Under the pieces are notes generated by a model. The model had not been told where the DNA came from. It made no database searches and worked only from the letters and a program-made list of their open reading frames with translations. The translations under genes and the position numbers were made by a program. A stretch of DNA of 64,000 nucleotides from Rhodococcus ruber (GTDB lineage Bacteria > Actinomycetota > Actinomycetes > Mycobacteriales > Mycobacteriaceae): NCBI RefSeq assembly GCF_027270735.1, contig NZ_JAPWIJ010000005.1, positions 124,001-188,000 of the forward strand. Direction: 5' to 3'. Below, in pieces: positions 1 to 9,025 of the stretch. How positions within the stretch are numbered: the first letter of the stretch is position 1; each line of letters starts with the position of its first letter.

Positions 1-1289
1 CCGACGCTCTGCCAACTGCGTTTCGCGACGGATTCAGCGCGGTGTCCACCTTGCTTTCGAAAGATACTTCCGGAATCACGGTGTTCTCCGCATTCGAGGC
101 CGATGGAGGCCACGGCGTGACGGAAATGGGGGGCGCAGGCGATCTGGTCATGGTGCCTGACCCCACCACGTTCCGGGTCATCCAGTGGGCAGACCGCACC
201 GCCTGGATCCTGTGCGACCTCCGATTCACAGACGGTGGGCAGGTACCGTTCTGCAGCCGCACACTGTTCAAAAATGCGCTCGAACACGCGCATGCCAGCG
301 GATACCAATACATGACGGGACTCGAAATCGAGTTTCACCTCTATCACCGGCGCGGGCATACGAACGACGAATCAGCCGACACCGCCGCACGACCCACGGG
401 CATTGCTCCGATCAACTACGGCAACCAGCTATTGTCCGAAGAACGCGGCGACGAGCTCGAACCGGTCACTCAGATCTTTCGAGACCAACTCGCGACGCTC
501 GGCATCGATCTGCGCACCATCGAAGTCGAATACGGCCCTAACCAGGTCGAAGTCACCCTCGACCCAGAAGTTGGCATCACATCTGCCGACTCGATGGTGC
601 TTCTGCGGAGTTCGATCAAACAACTCGCACGTCGCAACGGGTACCACGCCACTTTCATGTGTCGACCCCAAATTCCCGACACCTGCTCGAGTGGATGGCA
701 CCTGCACCAAAGCCTGCTCACCACGGGAGCCGATCCAGGCCACAACGTCTTCTCGCCCGGGGAAGGAACGGGTGCCCTCTCGGAGTTGGGATTGCACTTC
801 ATCGCCGGACAACTACGCCATGCCCACGGAGCCTGCGCCTTTGCGGCCCCGACCATCAATGGATACAAGCGGTTTCAGCCGTACTCGATGGCACCTGACC
901 GCGTGACCTGGGCACGGGACAACCGGGGAGCGATGATCCGGATCGTGGGAGCAGTCGACGACCGCAACATCCACATCGAGAACAGAATCGGAGAGCCAGC
1001 AGCAAATCCGTACCTGTACATGGCTTCACAGCTGCATGCCGGCCTCTTGGGAATCGAATCGAAGCTGCCGTTGGGACCGTCGGCAGACGACCCCTATTCT
1101 ACTGCAGCCCAACGACTTCCCTCGAACTTGGCTCAAGCTGTCGATGCACTCGACGACGACACCGCCCTCAAGACAGCAATGGGTGCACAGTTCGTCGACT
1201 ATTACGTCGCCCTGAAACGCGCCGAAATCGCACGGTTCGACCGCACCGTCACAGACTGGGAACAACGCGAGTACTTCGACCTGTACTGA
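1..1289 (+). CDS. glutamine synthetase-like gamma-glutamyl-amine ligase, 5' end outside window
   Basis: ATP-dependent ligase of the glutamine synthetase fold, probably joining glutamate to an amine rather than to ammonia. Numbered from a possible internal GTG at 42, catalytic-domain motifs are GLEIEF (about residue 93), EVEYGPNQVE (161), SGWHLHQS (217), NGYKRFQPY (273) and ENR (313). These are the metal, glutamate and ATP-binding elements of the family. The reading frame stays open to base 3 with family-like residues (DALPTAFRDGFSAV), so the GTG at 42 is probably internal and the N-terminal beta-grasp part lies upstream of the window. It is followed after 32 bases by a reductase and then an amidotransferase, the gene set of aniline/alkylamine catabolism (TdnQ/AtdA1 type). 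Substrate is inferred; PuuA-like polyamine or isopropylamine ligases are alternatives. Confidence 0.8.
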   Translation, partial: DALPTAFRDGFSAVSTLLSKDTSGITVFSAFEADGGHGVTEMGGAGDLVMVPDPTTFRVIQWADRTAWILCDLRFTDGGQVPFCSRTLFKNALEHAHASGYQYMTGLEIEFHLYHRRGHTNDESADTAARPTGIAPINYGNQLLSEERGDELEPVTQIFRDQLATLGIDLRTIEVEYGPNQVEVTLDPEVGITSADSMVLLRSSIKQLARRNGYHATFMCRPQIPDTCSSGWHLHQSLLTTGADPGHNVFSPGEGTGALSELGLHFIAGQLRHAHGACAFAAPTINGYKRFQPYSMAPDRVTWARDNRGAMIRIVGAVDDRNIHIENRIGEPAANPYLYMASQLHAGLLGIESKLPLGPSADDPYSTAAQRLPSNLAQAVDALDDDTALKTAMGAQFVDYYVALKRAEIARFDRTVTDWEQREYFDLY

Positions 1290-1321
1290 CCTATCTCAGT
1301 TCCACGGAAAGAGAAAGACCC

Positions 1322-2293
1322 ATGATCGAGCCGATCAAGGAGAACCTGGGAGTCCTGGTATCCCAGATGCGTTGGGAAGCAATCGGTGTCGCCAGCCTGA
1401 CTCTAACGCTCCCATCCGGCGCAGCTCTACCGGAATGGGAACCCGGAGCCCACATCGAGTTGACCACACCGTCTGGGCTGATCCGGCAATTCACGTTGTG
1501 TGGAGACTCGCGTGACCTGCACAGCTACACCATCGCCGTACGACTGGAAGAGTACGGCCGTGGAGGCTCCGCGGAATTACACAGGACAGCCCTCATCGGT
1601 CGCGAGCTGACCATCTCCATTCCTCGGAATCGCTTCACCCTCCGCGACGCGGCAGGGTACCTCTTCATCGCTGGAGGTATCGGAATCACGCCGATACTCA
1701 CCATGGCAACCGCCGTTCAACGGCGAAGCGTAGCCCCTTGGCAGGCGATCTACACCGGTCGTGGCGTAGCGACAATGGCGTTCAGTTCACAGTTGCAAGC
1801 GCTGAGGCCGGAGAGTGTCACGATCCTCGACACTGCCGCCGGTCCGCGAATCGACCTGAAGGACCAGATCTGCCACCTCCCAGAAGGGTCGGTAGTGTAC
1901 TGCTGCGGCCCGGCCGGCTTGATCGCCGCTGTCACCGAAATCTGCTCGACGAGCTCGGTTCAATATGAAGTCGAACGGTTCCATGCCGAGCCCGCAGCAC
2001 CGCAGATGGCAGGTGACAGTATGGACCTGTCGTTCGTGCTCGAGCTCCGGCGCAGCGGCCTCACGGTCCCGGTACCTCCGGGCGTCACAGTCCTACAAGC
2101 GGTTCGCGATGCCGGTGTGAGTGCCGATTTCTCCTGCGAAGAAGGGTACTGCGGGACATGCGAAGTCACGGTGCTCGAGGGCACCCCCGACCATCGCGAC
2201 ACTGTGCTCTCGACCCGCGAAAAGGCGGCAAACACCTGCATGATGGCCTGCGTCAGTCGTTCCTGCAGTGACACCCTCGTGATCGACCTCTGA
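1322..2293 (+). CDS. FMN/2Fe-2S oxygenase reductase (phthalate dioxygenase reductase type)
   Basis: Electron-transfer protein that passes electrons from NAD(P)H through flavin to a 2Fe-2S centre and on to an oxygenase. Domains in order: flavin-binding barrel with RQFTL (residues 55-59), NAD-binding domain with AGGIGITPI (about 117-125), and a C-terminal plant-type ferredoxin domain with cysteines at about 272, 277, 280 and 310 (SCEEGYCGTC). Length of 323 residues fits the VanB/PDR family. ATG start preceded by a purine-rich GAAAGAGAAAG. It sits between a glutamine-synthetase-like gene and an amidotransferase, so it most likely serves an amine dioxygenase whose terminal subunits are not in the window. 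A second, clearly related reductase lies at 60280-61230. Confidence 0.88.
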   Translation: MIEPIKENLGVLVSQMRWEAIGVASLTLTLPSGAALPEWEPGAHIELTTPSGLIRQFTLCGDSRDLHSYTIAVRLEEYGRGGSAELHRTALIGRELTISIPRNRFTLRDAAGYLFIAGGIGITPILTMATAVQRRSVAPWQAIYTGRGVATMAFSSQLQALRPESVTILDTAAGPRIDLKDQICHLPEGSVVYCCGPAGLIAAVTEICSTSSVQYEVERFHAEPAAPQMAGDSMDLSFVLELRRSGLTVPVPPGVTVLQAVRDAGVSADFSCEEGYCGTCEVTVLEGTPDHRDTVLSTREKAANTCMMACVSRSCSDTLVIDL

Positions 2294-2335
2294 TCACGTG
2301 ATTCGATACATCAACCGGGGGAAAGAGCCGACCAC

Positions 2336-3088
2336 ATGAGTGAACCGCGGGCCATAATTCTCGTCCACGATCCTGCCGAGGACCGCCGCAACCGAATACC
2401 TGGCGCACTGCTCCCGGCTCTGGCCTCCCGGCACGTGCCCTATGACGTGCATTCGTTCGTCGACAGCGAAAACCAGGAGCCCCGACCCGACCTCACCGAA
2501 TACTCGATGCTGATCGTCATGGGTTCACATGAATCAGCCCATGACGACAGCGTTCCCTGGATACCGATTGAGTTCGACTTCGTCTCGGCAGCAGTAGACA
2601 GCCACGTTCCTGTACTAGGAATCTGTTTCGGCAGTCAACTGCTGGCGCGAGTCCTCGGCGGTACGGTATCGGCGTCTACGCATCCCGAACGCGGGTTCAC
2701 GAAGATTTCGTCCGATGACCTGGACCTCGTACCAGAGGGACCGTGGATGCAACTCCACCAAGATGCGTTCACCGTACCGCCGTCGTCACGAGAGATTGCG
2801 CGCAACGACAGTGCACCACAGGCGTTTACCGACGGAACCAACCTCGGAGTGCAATTTCACCCTGAGATCACTGTCGACAGCTTCGACAGCTGGGTCGAGC
2901 GTTGGATCGCAAGCGGCGCACTCACGCAATTTCAAGAACAAGGCATCGACATCGACACCATGCGTACAGAGATCTCCCGCCACGAGGCGGACAGTATCCG
3001 CGCCTGCGACCAACTGCTCGGAACCTTCCACCGCAACAGTCTCCGCTCCCAATCGTCACTCCGAATGGGTAACACCGAGTCCGCTTGA
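2336..3088 (+). CDS. class I glutamine amidotransferase-like protein
   Basis: Glutaminase-fold protein of the GMP synthase/AtdA2-TdnT type. The nucleophile elbow GICFGSQ places Cys at about residue 97, and the partner residues are in FHPEI (His 174, Glu 176), so the catalytic triad is complete. At 250 residues it is a stand-alone glutaminase domain. It is the third gene in a run of three on the same strand, 42 bases after the reductase. In aniline systems the equivalent protein works with the glutamine-synthetase-like enzyme, probably by hydrolysing gamma-glutamyl amides; that role is inferred from context. A gamma-glutamyl-polyamine hydrolase would look similar. Confidence 0.8.
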   Translation: MSEPRAIILVHDPAEDRRNRIPGALLPALASRHVPYDVHSFVDSENQEPRPDLTEYSMLIVMGSHESAHDDSVPWIPIEFDFVSAAVDSHVPVLGICFGSQLLARVLGGTVSASTHPERGFTKISSDDLDLVPEGPWMQLHQDAFTVPPSSREIARNDSAPQAFTDGTNLGVQFHPEITVDSFDSWVERWIASGALTQFQEQGIDIDTMRTEISRHEADSIRACDQLLGTFHRNSLRSQSSLRMGNTESA

Positions 3089-3640
3089 CTCGTGGACCCG
3101 AGAGGCTTCCAGCCTCGATCGTTCTTCCCGGTGATGCGCTGGCCTGAGCGGGCTCGAAGTCGCGTGCGTCGAACCCGTCGGCGCACCAGGGTGCGACCGA
3201 TGTCGATCGGCAACGCCCGGATCCACGCCGTCAGGTAAAGGTATTTCGGGGCCGAGTCGGGTCGAAGTACGACGGTCAGGCGGGCGGTCAGTGCCGCGAA
3301 CCGGGTCCGCGCGGCGATCACGAGGGTCGACCATATCGCGGCCCTCGACCACGCCAGGTGGGTGCGGCGCGCATCGGCAGAGATGCGCCCCGTGACCGAG
3401 AACACCACCAGTCGTACATGTTTCGGTTCATCAGTTGCATTCTGACGAATACGTGCGGGCGTGTGTATTCACGCACGCGGTGCCCTATGGTGCGGTCGTA
3501 CTCCCCCGGCGAGAGCATCGCAAATGCGGGAACATCGACGAATTCGATGTCGCGCCTCCGCTAAGAAGCGACAACCGCGAAGGCAGGATGGAGAAAGTCC
3601 ATCACCCTGCCGAGCACCGATGGTGGCGAACACTTCCCGA

Positions 3641-3664
3641 TGACCTGACCTGACCTGACCTGAC
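3641..3664. repeat. tandem TGACC pentanucleotide repeat
   Basis: Four exact copies of TGACC followed by TGAC, lying in intergenic DNA. Simple repeat; slippage-prone, no function evident. Confidence 0.9.
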
Positions 3665-3911
3665 TGGGGGTCGAGCTTGCGAAAGGGAGTCTCGATCGGC
3701 TCCGGGGCCTGCGCTGCGACACCCATATGCGGGCGTCGGGACACGGTAGGTCATCGGTCGCGTCGGTCGCGACCGCAGACGGACTGCACCCGATGCCGTC
3801 GAGGGCGTATCCGGCGATCCTGACCACCGAGCGGGCCGGCTTCCTCGTACGCCCTGGCGTGGTAGTGATACGCAAGCCTCTTGGTACTACCACCCGGACC
3901 CGCAGCTCGAC

Positions 3912-3958
3912 CCGACAGAGGCGCGACGACATGTTCTGCATCGTCGCGCCTCTGTCGG
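3912..3958 (-). terminator. perfect 18-bp hairpin after the MFS gene
   Basis: Arms 3912-3929 and 3941-3958 are exact reverse complements around an 11-base loop. It begins 16 bases after the stop of the minus-strand MFS transporter gene. There is no T-run, as is common for actinobacterial terminators. Confidence 0.65.
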
Positions 3959-3973
3959 CACTGGTGCGAGCCG

Positions 3974-5314
3974 TCAGTCTTCCGTCCTTGCTGTGTCACG
4001 CGCAGGATCGACGAACCGGGCGGCCAGGAGGCCTCCCGCGACGCATAGCGCACCCAGCACGAGGAAGGCGGCGTTGTACCCTGCGATCTGATTTTCGGCC
4101 GAGTCGATCAGGGCGCCCGTCGCCCAGGGTGCAATGATGCCGGAAGTACTCTGCAACGCAATGAACAGGCTCAATACACTCGTTCGTTGAGCCGGATTCG
4201 CGGCTGACCCGATCGCTGCGTACACGAGCGGCAGTGCTGGCAATGTCAGGCAGTACCCCATCACCAGAATCACGTAAGCGACATAGCGTTCGTTCCCGGC
4301 GAAAGGCAGCAGCGTAAGCAGTAGGCCGCCGAACGCAAGCGACAGTGTTGGCACCATTCCGCGGGCGACTCGAGACGAGACTCCGGACGCCAGCAATTTG
4401 TCGGTGACGTATCCGGCGCTCACCATGCACGCCATGCCGACCAAGCTGGGTAGTCCGAACAGCACTCCCGCCGTCAGTGGGGAAAACCCAAGCCCCACCT
4501 CGAGGTAGGACGGAAGCCAAGTGAGGATGACCGACATGAGCGCATAGCCCGGGTACGTGGCAATGAGCAGTATGACGAAAGTCCGACTCCGCACGACGTA
4601 GAGAAACGTCCGTCGGCGGGTGGCACGATTGGCTGCGGCTCCCGCGGGTGTCGACGCTGTCGGCGGTTTCACCGCCGCGTAAGGACCGGTCTTTCCGAAA
4701 AAAGCCCAAGCTGCTCCCCATGCGATTCCCGAGATGGCCATGGCCAAAAACGCTGAGCGCCAGCCATACTGCAATAACAGGAGTGTGAGGAGCGGTGCGA
4801 CGAGAAGCTTGGCGAGCGATGCGCCGGAGGTCAGGATCGAGGTAGGCAGTCCGCGGCGATGTTCCGGAAACCAACTGTAGGCGGTCGAGTTCGCCACAGC
4901 TGTCGCCGGTCCTTCCGCGGCACCCAATGCGACCCGTGTTCCGAGCAGGACACCGCCGCTCGCGAACAAGAACACTGGCAGCTGCGTCGCGGCCCATAAC
5001 AGTGACATCGCAAACAACAGCCACTTCAACGAAATGTGACGGGTAGCAAGGAAACCGATGCCGACTGCGCTGACGCTGTACAGAAAATAGAACGAACTGC
5101 TGATCAAACCGAACTGCGCCGAAGTGAGTCCGAATTCCCGGATCACGGGTTGTGCGACCAGCGCCAAGAGTATTCGGTCGGAGAAATTTATGACCATGAA
5201 TACAGTAAGCAATATCAATATCCACCAGGCTGCAAATGGTCGGTAGACAGGATCGACCTGGCCCGAGTGCGTGGACCTGAAATCAGGGTCTCCCGGCGGG
5301 CTGAATATAGCCAT
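3974..5314 (-). CDS. MFS transporter, anion:cation symporter type
   Basis: Integral inner-membrane permease of the major facilitator superfamily with about 12 hydrophobic segments. The first segment (AAWWILILLTVFMVINFSDR) carries the Asn-Phe-x-Asp-Arg pattern typical of the ACS branch, which imports organic acids such as aromatic or sugar acids with protons. I chose the ATG at 5314 because GAAGGAAAT lies just upstream and the earlier in-frame start adds 46 non-conserved residues. The resulting 446 residues match the family. A strong hairpin follows the stop. Neighbours are a nitroreductase and a DoxX gene on the same strand, with gaps of about 300 and 250 bases, so co-transcription is uncertain. 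Confidence 0.85.
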   Translation of the reverse strand: MAIFSPPGDPDFRSTHSGQVDPVYRPFAAWWILILLTVFMVINFSDRILLALVAQPVIREFGLTSAQFGLISSSFYFLYSVSAVGIGFLATRHISLKWLLFAMSLLWAATQLPVFLFASGGVLLGTRVALGAAEGPATAVANSTAYSWFPEHRRGLPTSILTSGASLAKLLVAPLLTLLLLQYGWRSAFLAMAISGIAWGAAWAFFGKTGPYAAVKPPTASTPAGAAANRATRRRTFLYVVRSRTFVILLIATYPGYALMSVILTWLPSYLEVGLGFSPLTAGVLFGLPSLVGMACMVSAGYVTDKLLASGVSSRVARGMVPTLSLAFGGLLLTLLPFAGNERYVAYVILVMGYCLTLPALPLVYAAIGSAANPAQRTSVLSLFIALQSTSGIIAPWATGALIDSAENQIAGYNAAFLVLGALCVAGGLLAARFVDPARDTARTED

Positions 5315-5623
5315 CAGATTTCCTTCGCTGCAGGTAGCGTCGTTATAGACAACGCTCGGTTGATTTCGATACGACAGCATCGCGAGCTGCTCTTGCTGCC
5401 GCGAACGTTTGTAGGCGATTTCGAGGGAAAGGCTCGATTGCCTCGCGCGCATGCGAACCCGATATAGCCATGGCGCGCGGACCGACTCCGCGGACCGGAG
5501 AGTGAAGTTTCCTCTTTGTTGCGCTGGTAGTGACGACAGGAAGTCCGCAGGAGGTGAACTACGGAGGGTTCCGACTGATTCGAAGGAGACTGTCGTCCGA
5601 TTGGACTCGAGTCCTTTCGTCAG
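5315..5623. other. intergenic, upstream of the MFS gene
   Basis: Holds the ribosome site and presumably the promoter of the MFS transporter. A short direct repeat (gcggaccg, about 5476 and 5490) is present. No gene seen. Confidence 0.4.
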
Positions 5624-6304
5624 TTAAACGACAGGCCCCGCATCGGGTGCATAGCTCCACATCGGTTCAGGGATGGTTGCTCCGATGGATCGCCCCCACT
5701 GGTTTCGGCTGCTCACTTCGTGGATCGGGTGTCGATTGGCAGCCACGCCCCATCGCCCGAGCGGATATCCGAAGGCGAGCATGGTATTCATCTTCCAATT
5801 TTCCCCAACAGGCACGCCTAGCAGTTCCGCAACTGCTTCTGCCTCGTATCGGAGAACCGTGGTGATCGTGCCGCCTACGCCCTCTGCACGTGCGGCGAGA
5901 AGGGCACTCCAGATGGCAGGGTATATATTCGCCCCGCCGTGATCATCGATCGAGAAGACGAAGAGCAGGAGCGGAATCTCCGCAAAATGCTCGGTGAAGT
6001 AGTCACCCGATGCTTTGATCTTCCCCAGCGTGGCGGCGTGCTCTTCCTGGTTGTGCATCGATTTGGCGAGCTTACCCGCGGCCATGTCAGCGTATTCCAA
6101 TTTTCGACATTGCTGGTAGAGCTTGGAGAGCGCTTGTTTCATTGCCGGATCGTCCACCGCGAGAAAATGCCACCGTTGGGTGTTGCCTCCGGTAGGTGCC
6201 CTGATTGCCGCATCCAAGATTCGGCACTGCGTCTCGAGCGGGATAGGGTCCGGTCGTAGACGGCGCATCATGCGCGTTGTATACAGAGCTTCGTAGATAT
6301 TCAA
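5624..6304 (-). CDS. nitroreductase-family oxidoreductase
   Basis: FMN-dependent NAD(P)H oxidoreductase of the nitroreductase fold, 226 residues. The N-terminal pattern TRMMRRLRPDPIP followed by APTGGNTQRWHF is the FMN-phosphate-binding region, and a second conserved block (GGTITTVL) is seen near residue 145. The start is TTG at 6304, with AGGAG eight bases upstream. Substrate unknown: members reduce nitroaromatics, quinones, enones or act as dehydrogenases. It lies between a DoxX gene and an MFS transporter on the same strand. Paralogue in the window at 34836-35489. Confidence 0.85.
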   Translation of the reverse strand: MNIYEALYTTRMMRRLRPDPIPLETQCRILDAAIRAPTGGNTQRWHFLAVDDPAMKQALSKLYQQCRKLEYADMAAGKLAKSMHNQEEHAATLGKIKASGDYFTEHFAEIPLLLFVFSIDDHGGANIYPAIWSALLAARAEGVGGTITTVLRYEAEAVAELLGVPVGENWKMNTMLAFGYPLGRWGVAANRHPIHEVSSRNQWGRSIGATIPEPMWSYAPDAGPVV

Positions 6305-6558
6305 TGCACTCTCCTAGGTGGCAACTCCGACGAGATAAAGTCAGAAATTCAGTTCGCTCCGTCAGTCAGCGTGCCGTAATTGGGACGCACCTGATTTTTT
6401 CAATGCTTGCAAACTTTGATGCAACGCGTATCCCGCACCTCTAGCAATCTTAGAGAATATATAAGTTCAGGATTGCTCGGTTTGCTTCGGAAGACGGTTG
6501 TGCAGTCCGAAATTGATGAATCGTCGCTGGAGGGAAGCGGCAGGTTGATCGAGAGCGG

Positions 6559-7068
6559 CTACGCCGCCACGACTCGGGAGGGACGGTAGAACAGAAGCAT
6601 CTGTCCGACGCCACCGATGATGCCGGCGCCGGCTGCTACTACAAGACCACTCCAGCCCGTCAATATATTGTCGCCGAAAACGAGTTGCTCGACACTGAGG
6701 GAACCGCTGCCGAGCATCGCAATGGCCACCGCACTGACGGCGATCAGCATCGCGTACTCCCATCCTGCCGCCATGATGAAGAAGCCTTTGGCGCGATGCA
6801 CGATCCACCCGGCTACAAGCATTACTGCTACGAAGGCCGCTGCAGCGATCGTGGTAAAGATGCCGAGCATCATCGCGATCCCAGCGGTGATTTCAGTGAA
6901 AGCTGCAAACCGGGCATGCACCTGGCCCGGGCGCATGCCAAGGCCGTCGAACCACGCTCCGTTTCCTGAAAGTCCAGCGCCGAGAAATATTTTGTGAAAT
7001 CCGTGCGCCGCTAGAATCCCGCCAACGGCCAGCCTCAGTATAAGTAATGCAACATCGAATGTATCCAT
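6559..7068 (-). CDS. DoxX family membrane protein
   Basis: Small inner-membrane protein of 169 residues with four predicted transmembrane helices. The family signature is visible at the N-terminus (LRLAVGGILAAHGFHKIF) and the following Gly-rich turn. The ATG start is preceded by AGGGAG. DoxX proteins are linked to redox complexes or detoxification of thiols and oxidised compounds, but this one has no defined partner beyond the adjacent nitroreductase-family gene. A terminal-oxidase-subunit role would be speculative. Confidence 0.85.
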   Translation of the reverse strand: MDTFDVALLILRLAVGGILAAHGFHKIFLGAGLSGNGAWFDGLGMRPGQVHARFAAFTEITAGIAMMLGIFTTIAAAAFVAVMLVAGWIVHRAKGFFIMAAGWEYAMLIAVSAVAIAMLGSGSLSVEQLVFGDNILTGWSGLVVAAGAGIIGGVGQMLLFYRPSRVVAA

Positions 7069-8001
7069 AGAGCGACTCCCTGGTTAGTGCCACGTGGCAA
7101 TTGTTCATTGAAGACCTCGGGCGGCATGCATGCGCCCGAATTATCAGACGATTGAGGGAAGGTTTAAATTTGCACACTTGAGTCCAGCGCTCTGGAATGA
7201 AAAAGACGTTTACATCCTCAGCGCAGACTGAATCTAAACTCGGAAACAATAGCTAGCTTGAGAACTGCGATAGATTCGAGTACTGCATCCCTCGTGTGAT
7301 GGCGTCGCAGTTCTCCCGCAATCTATATTTGCTTGAAAAATTGGGGTTCACTCAATTGTTCGACACCCTCCGAGCCATTCGTCGTATTCGTCGAAAGCCC
7401 GAAATTCGGTGAATAGGTACACAATCCGGAAAGGTATGGCACCACTGCTGCGGCGTCCTGCGCGAGGCTGCCACATTCAGACAGTCAATGAGTGTGATGT
7501 CAAGTTCGTAGCCCCACTGCCAGGCTTTCGCAAACCGCAGCGTGGCGTGCGCTTGCACTGTTCCTTGTGGCGTTGCACATTCATCCAATCTCTGGGCGAC
7601 GGACTTCTACTCGGTCGTCGACATCTCTCATGGGAGGACGACCCCGATCTTCTTGCCGGTCCCCGTTGCCTGCTGCGTGTTCTACATCAGATGGTGACGT
7701 GGAACACCGTATAACGCCATATGGTTACAGTCAAGTATCGTAATTAAATTGCAGTCTCGCGTCGTCGCTGCGCTGATCCTGCGCATGGGCGGTGTCCGCA
7801 TGAGTCTCGCGGGTAGGCAGACTGCTCCGTACCGTGACCGCCTTGCACCTGTAGGGCGCGCCGCCGTTTCGCAGCGCCGAGAGTCTTGCCTGTCCAGTCC
7901 GCCCAGTTGGAGCCGTTACAGCTAGTATCTGTAACAGTCGATGCGATCAGGCCGCGTGGGTATTGGAAGCGGGTATGGACTAGTGGTCTCAAGAGCGAGG
8001 G
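7069..8001. other. long intergenic region between DoxX and TetR genes
   Basis: About 930 bases without a recognisable gene. Short readings on both strands (for example 7352-7588 minus, 7409-7714 plus) show no family pattern and are probably chance or decayed. It contains an 11-base inverted repeat, gagaactgcga at 7260-7270 and tcgcagttctc at 7305-7315, a plausible regulator site for the divergent genes. The DoxX promoter and the TetR promoter should lie here. Confidence 0.45.
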
Positions 8002-8637
8002 ATGGCAGTGGACGATACGACCGTGATGAACGACGAGCTTCCGCAACGTCGGGGTGGTAGGCCGCGCGACCCGGCTCTGGATGATGCCATCATCGAGGCA
8101 ACGCGTCGTCGACTTGTGCTGGACGGTTACTCGCAGATGACTCTCGGTGACATCGCTGCCGACGCCGGAGTTACTCGGCCGACCCTGTATCGCAGGTGGC
8201 CGGGGAAGCTCGAACTGGTCATCGACGCCCTCGACTACGGCTTTCGAATTCAAAGCGCGCAGCTGAAACCCCTACTGTTGTCGGAGATGGACCCCATGGA
8301 TGCGTTCCGGGAATCCATTCGCAGGGTCGATCCCTGCTACCTCAATCCTGATGCGATCGTCCTGCAGGGAGGCTTCATCGGCGAAACCTCGCGTGTGCCC
8401 GAGTTGCTAGCAATCGTTGTGGACAGAGCTGTAGAACCTCGGGTAAGGCAAGTCGAGGAAGTGCTCGACGAGCTGAGAGCGCGCGGAGCGATCCGTGGCG
8501 ATGTCGACCATCACACGATTGCGACAATGGTCTTTGGCAGTTATTTCGGCGCGTTTCTTCGCGGTGAGGACGCTGATGTCCGTAAAAGTCTCGCGGAAAG
8601 ACTGACATTGGCCATCTGGCCGGGTATCAAAGCCTAA
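8002..8637 (+). CDS. TetR/AcrR family transcriptional regulator
   Basis: DNA-binding repressor-type protein of 211 residues. The N-terminal helix-turn-helix is clear (MTLGDIAADAGVTRPTLYRRW, residues about 47-67), preceded by an Arg/Gly-rich arm (RRGGRPRDP). The C-terminal ligand domain carries no recognisable specificity. It is transcribed away from the DoxX/nitroreductase/MFS group and is the obvious candidate to control it, although a 930-base gap separates them. The ATG at 8002 was chosen; an in-frame ATG at 8026 is an alternative. Confidence 0.85.
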   Translation: MAVDDTTVMNDELPQRRGGRPRDPALDDAIIEATRRRLVLDGYSQMTLGDIAADAGVTRPTLYRRWPGKLELVIDALDYGFRIQSAQLKPLLLSEMDPMDAFRESIRRVDPCYLNPDAIVLQGGFIGETSRVPELLAIVVDRAVEPRVRQVEEVLDELRARGAIRGDVDHHTIATMVFGSYFGAFLRGEDADVRKSLAERLTLAIWPGIKA

Positions 8638-9025
8638 AGAAGTGAAGCTGTTTCGCTGTTTGGATAAATTAGCCAACGCGCTCCTCGGCCCCTTTTGCAT
8701 CAGTCCCCAGGACAGGGCAACCAGGCCTCGATTCGTGAACGTAGGTGATGTGCCGTAGTCAATGATCGAATTGTGGGTCAGGCTTCGTTTGGACATATTT
8801 CGCCCGCCGGTCCTCAGCGCATCCACGATTTTTTTTGCGTGGGCCAAGTCGGCGTGGCGGTAGGATCAGAAAGTCGATAGAGTGCGCCCAATGATCCTTC
8901 TCCAGAGCTAAATCAGGTGGATTAGGTCCAAACGGGGACGTGCCCCTGTCGGTGTCTTTCGTGCATCGGTCGCGCGAGTAGCCACGTTTGCGACCAAAAG
9001 AGTCCGCGTCGACCACCAAGGAACG
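8638..9025. other. intergenic region between TetR and IclR genes
   Basis: Space between the convergent TetR (plus) and IclR (minus) genes. It has an A/T run (attttttttgcg near 8830) and short minus-strand readings with no family pattern. No RNA or gene is supported. Confidence 0.4.

Larger units (their letters stand above)
3089..3973. other. gene-poor intergenic region, about 880 bases
   Basis: No gene convincing by codon pattern or homology is seen. A minus-strand reading of about 95 residues (3119-3408) has an Arg-rich, partly hydrophobic sequence and might be a decayed gene, but I recognise nothing in it. The stretch contains a pentanucleotide repeat (3641-3664), a perfect 18-base inverted repeat (3912-3958), and an inverted repeat cgtgcg/cgcacg around 3452-3477 that could be an operator. 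Confidence 0.5.

Noticed and set aside
2932..3408. Minus-strand reading of 158 codons downstream of the amidotransferase gene
   Set aside because: It overlaps the real gene for a third of its length, is Arg-rich and has no family pattern; at most a decayed gene.
3996..5225. 409-codon minus-strand reading inside the MFS gene
   Set aside because: Shadow frame of the transporter; Arg/Ser-rich and without hydrophobic or motif structure.
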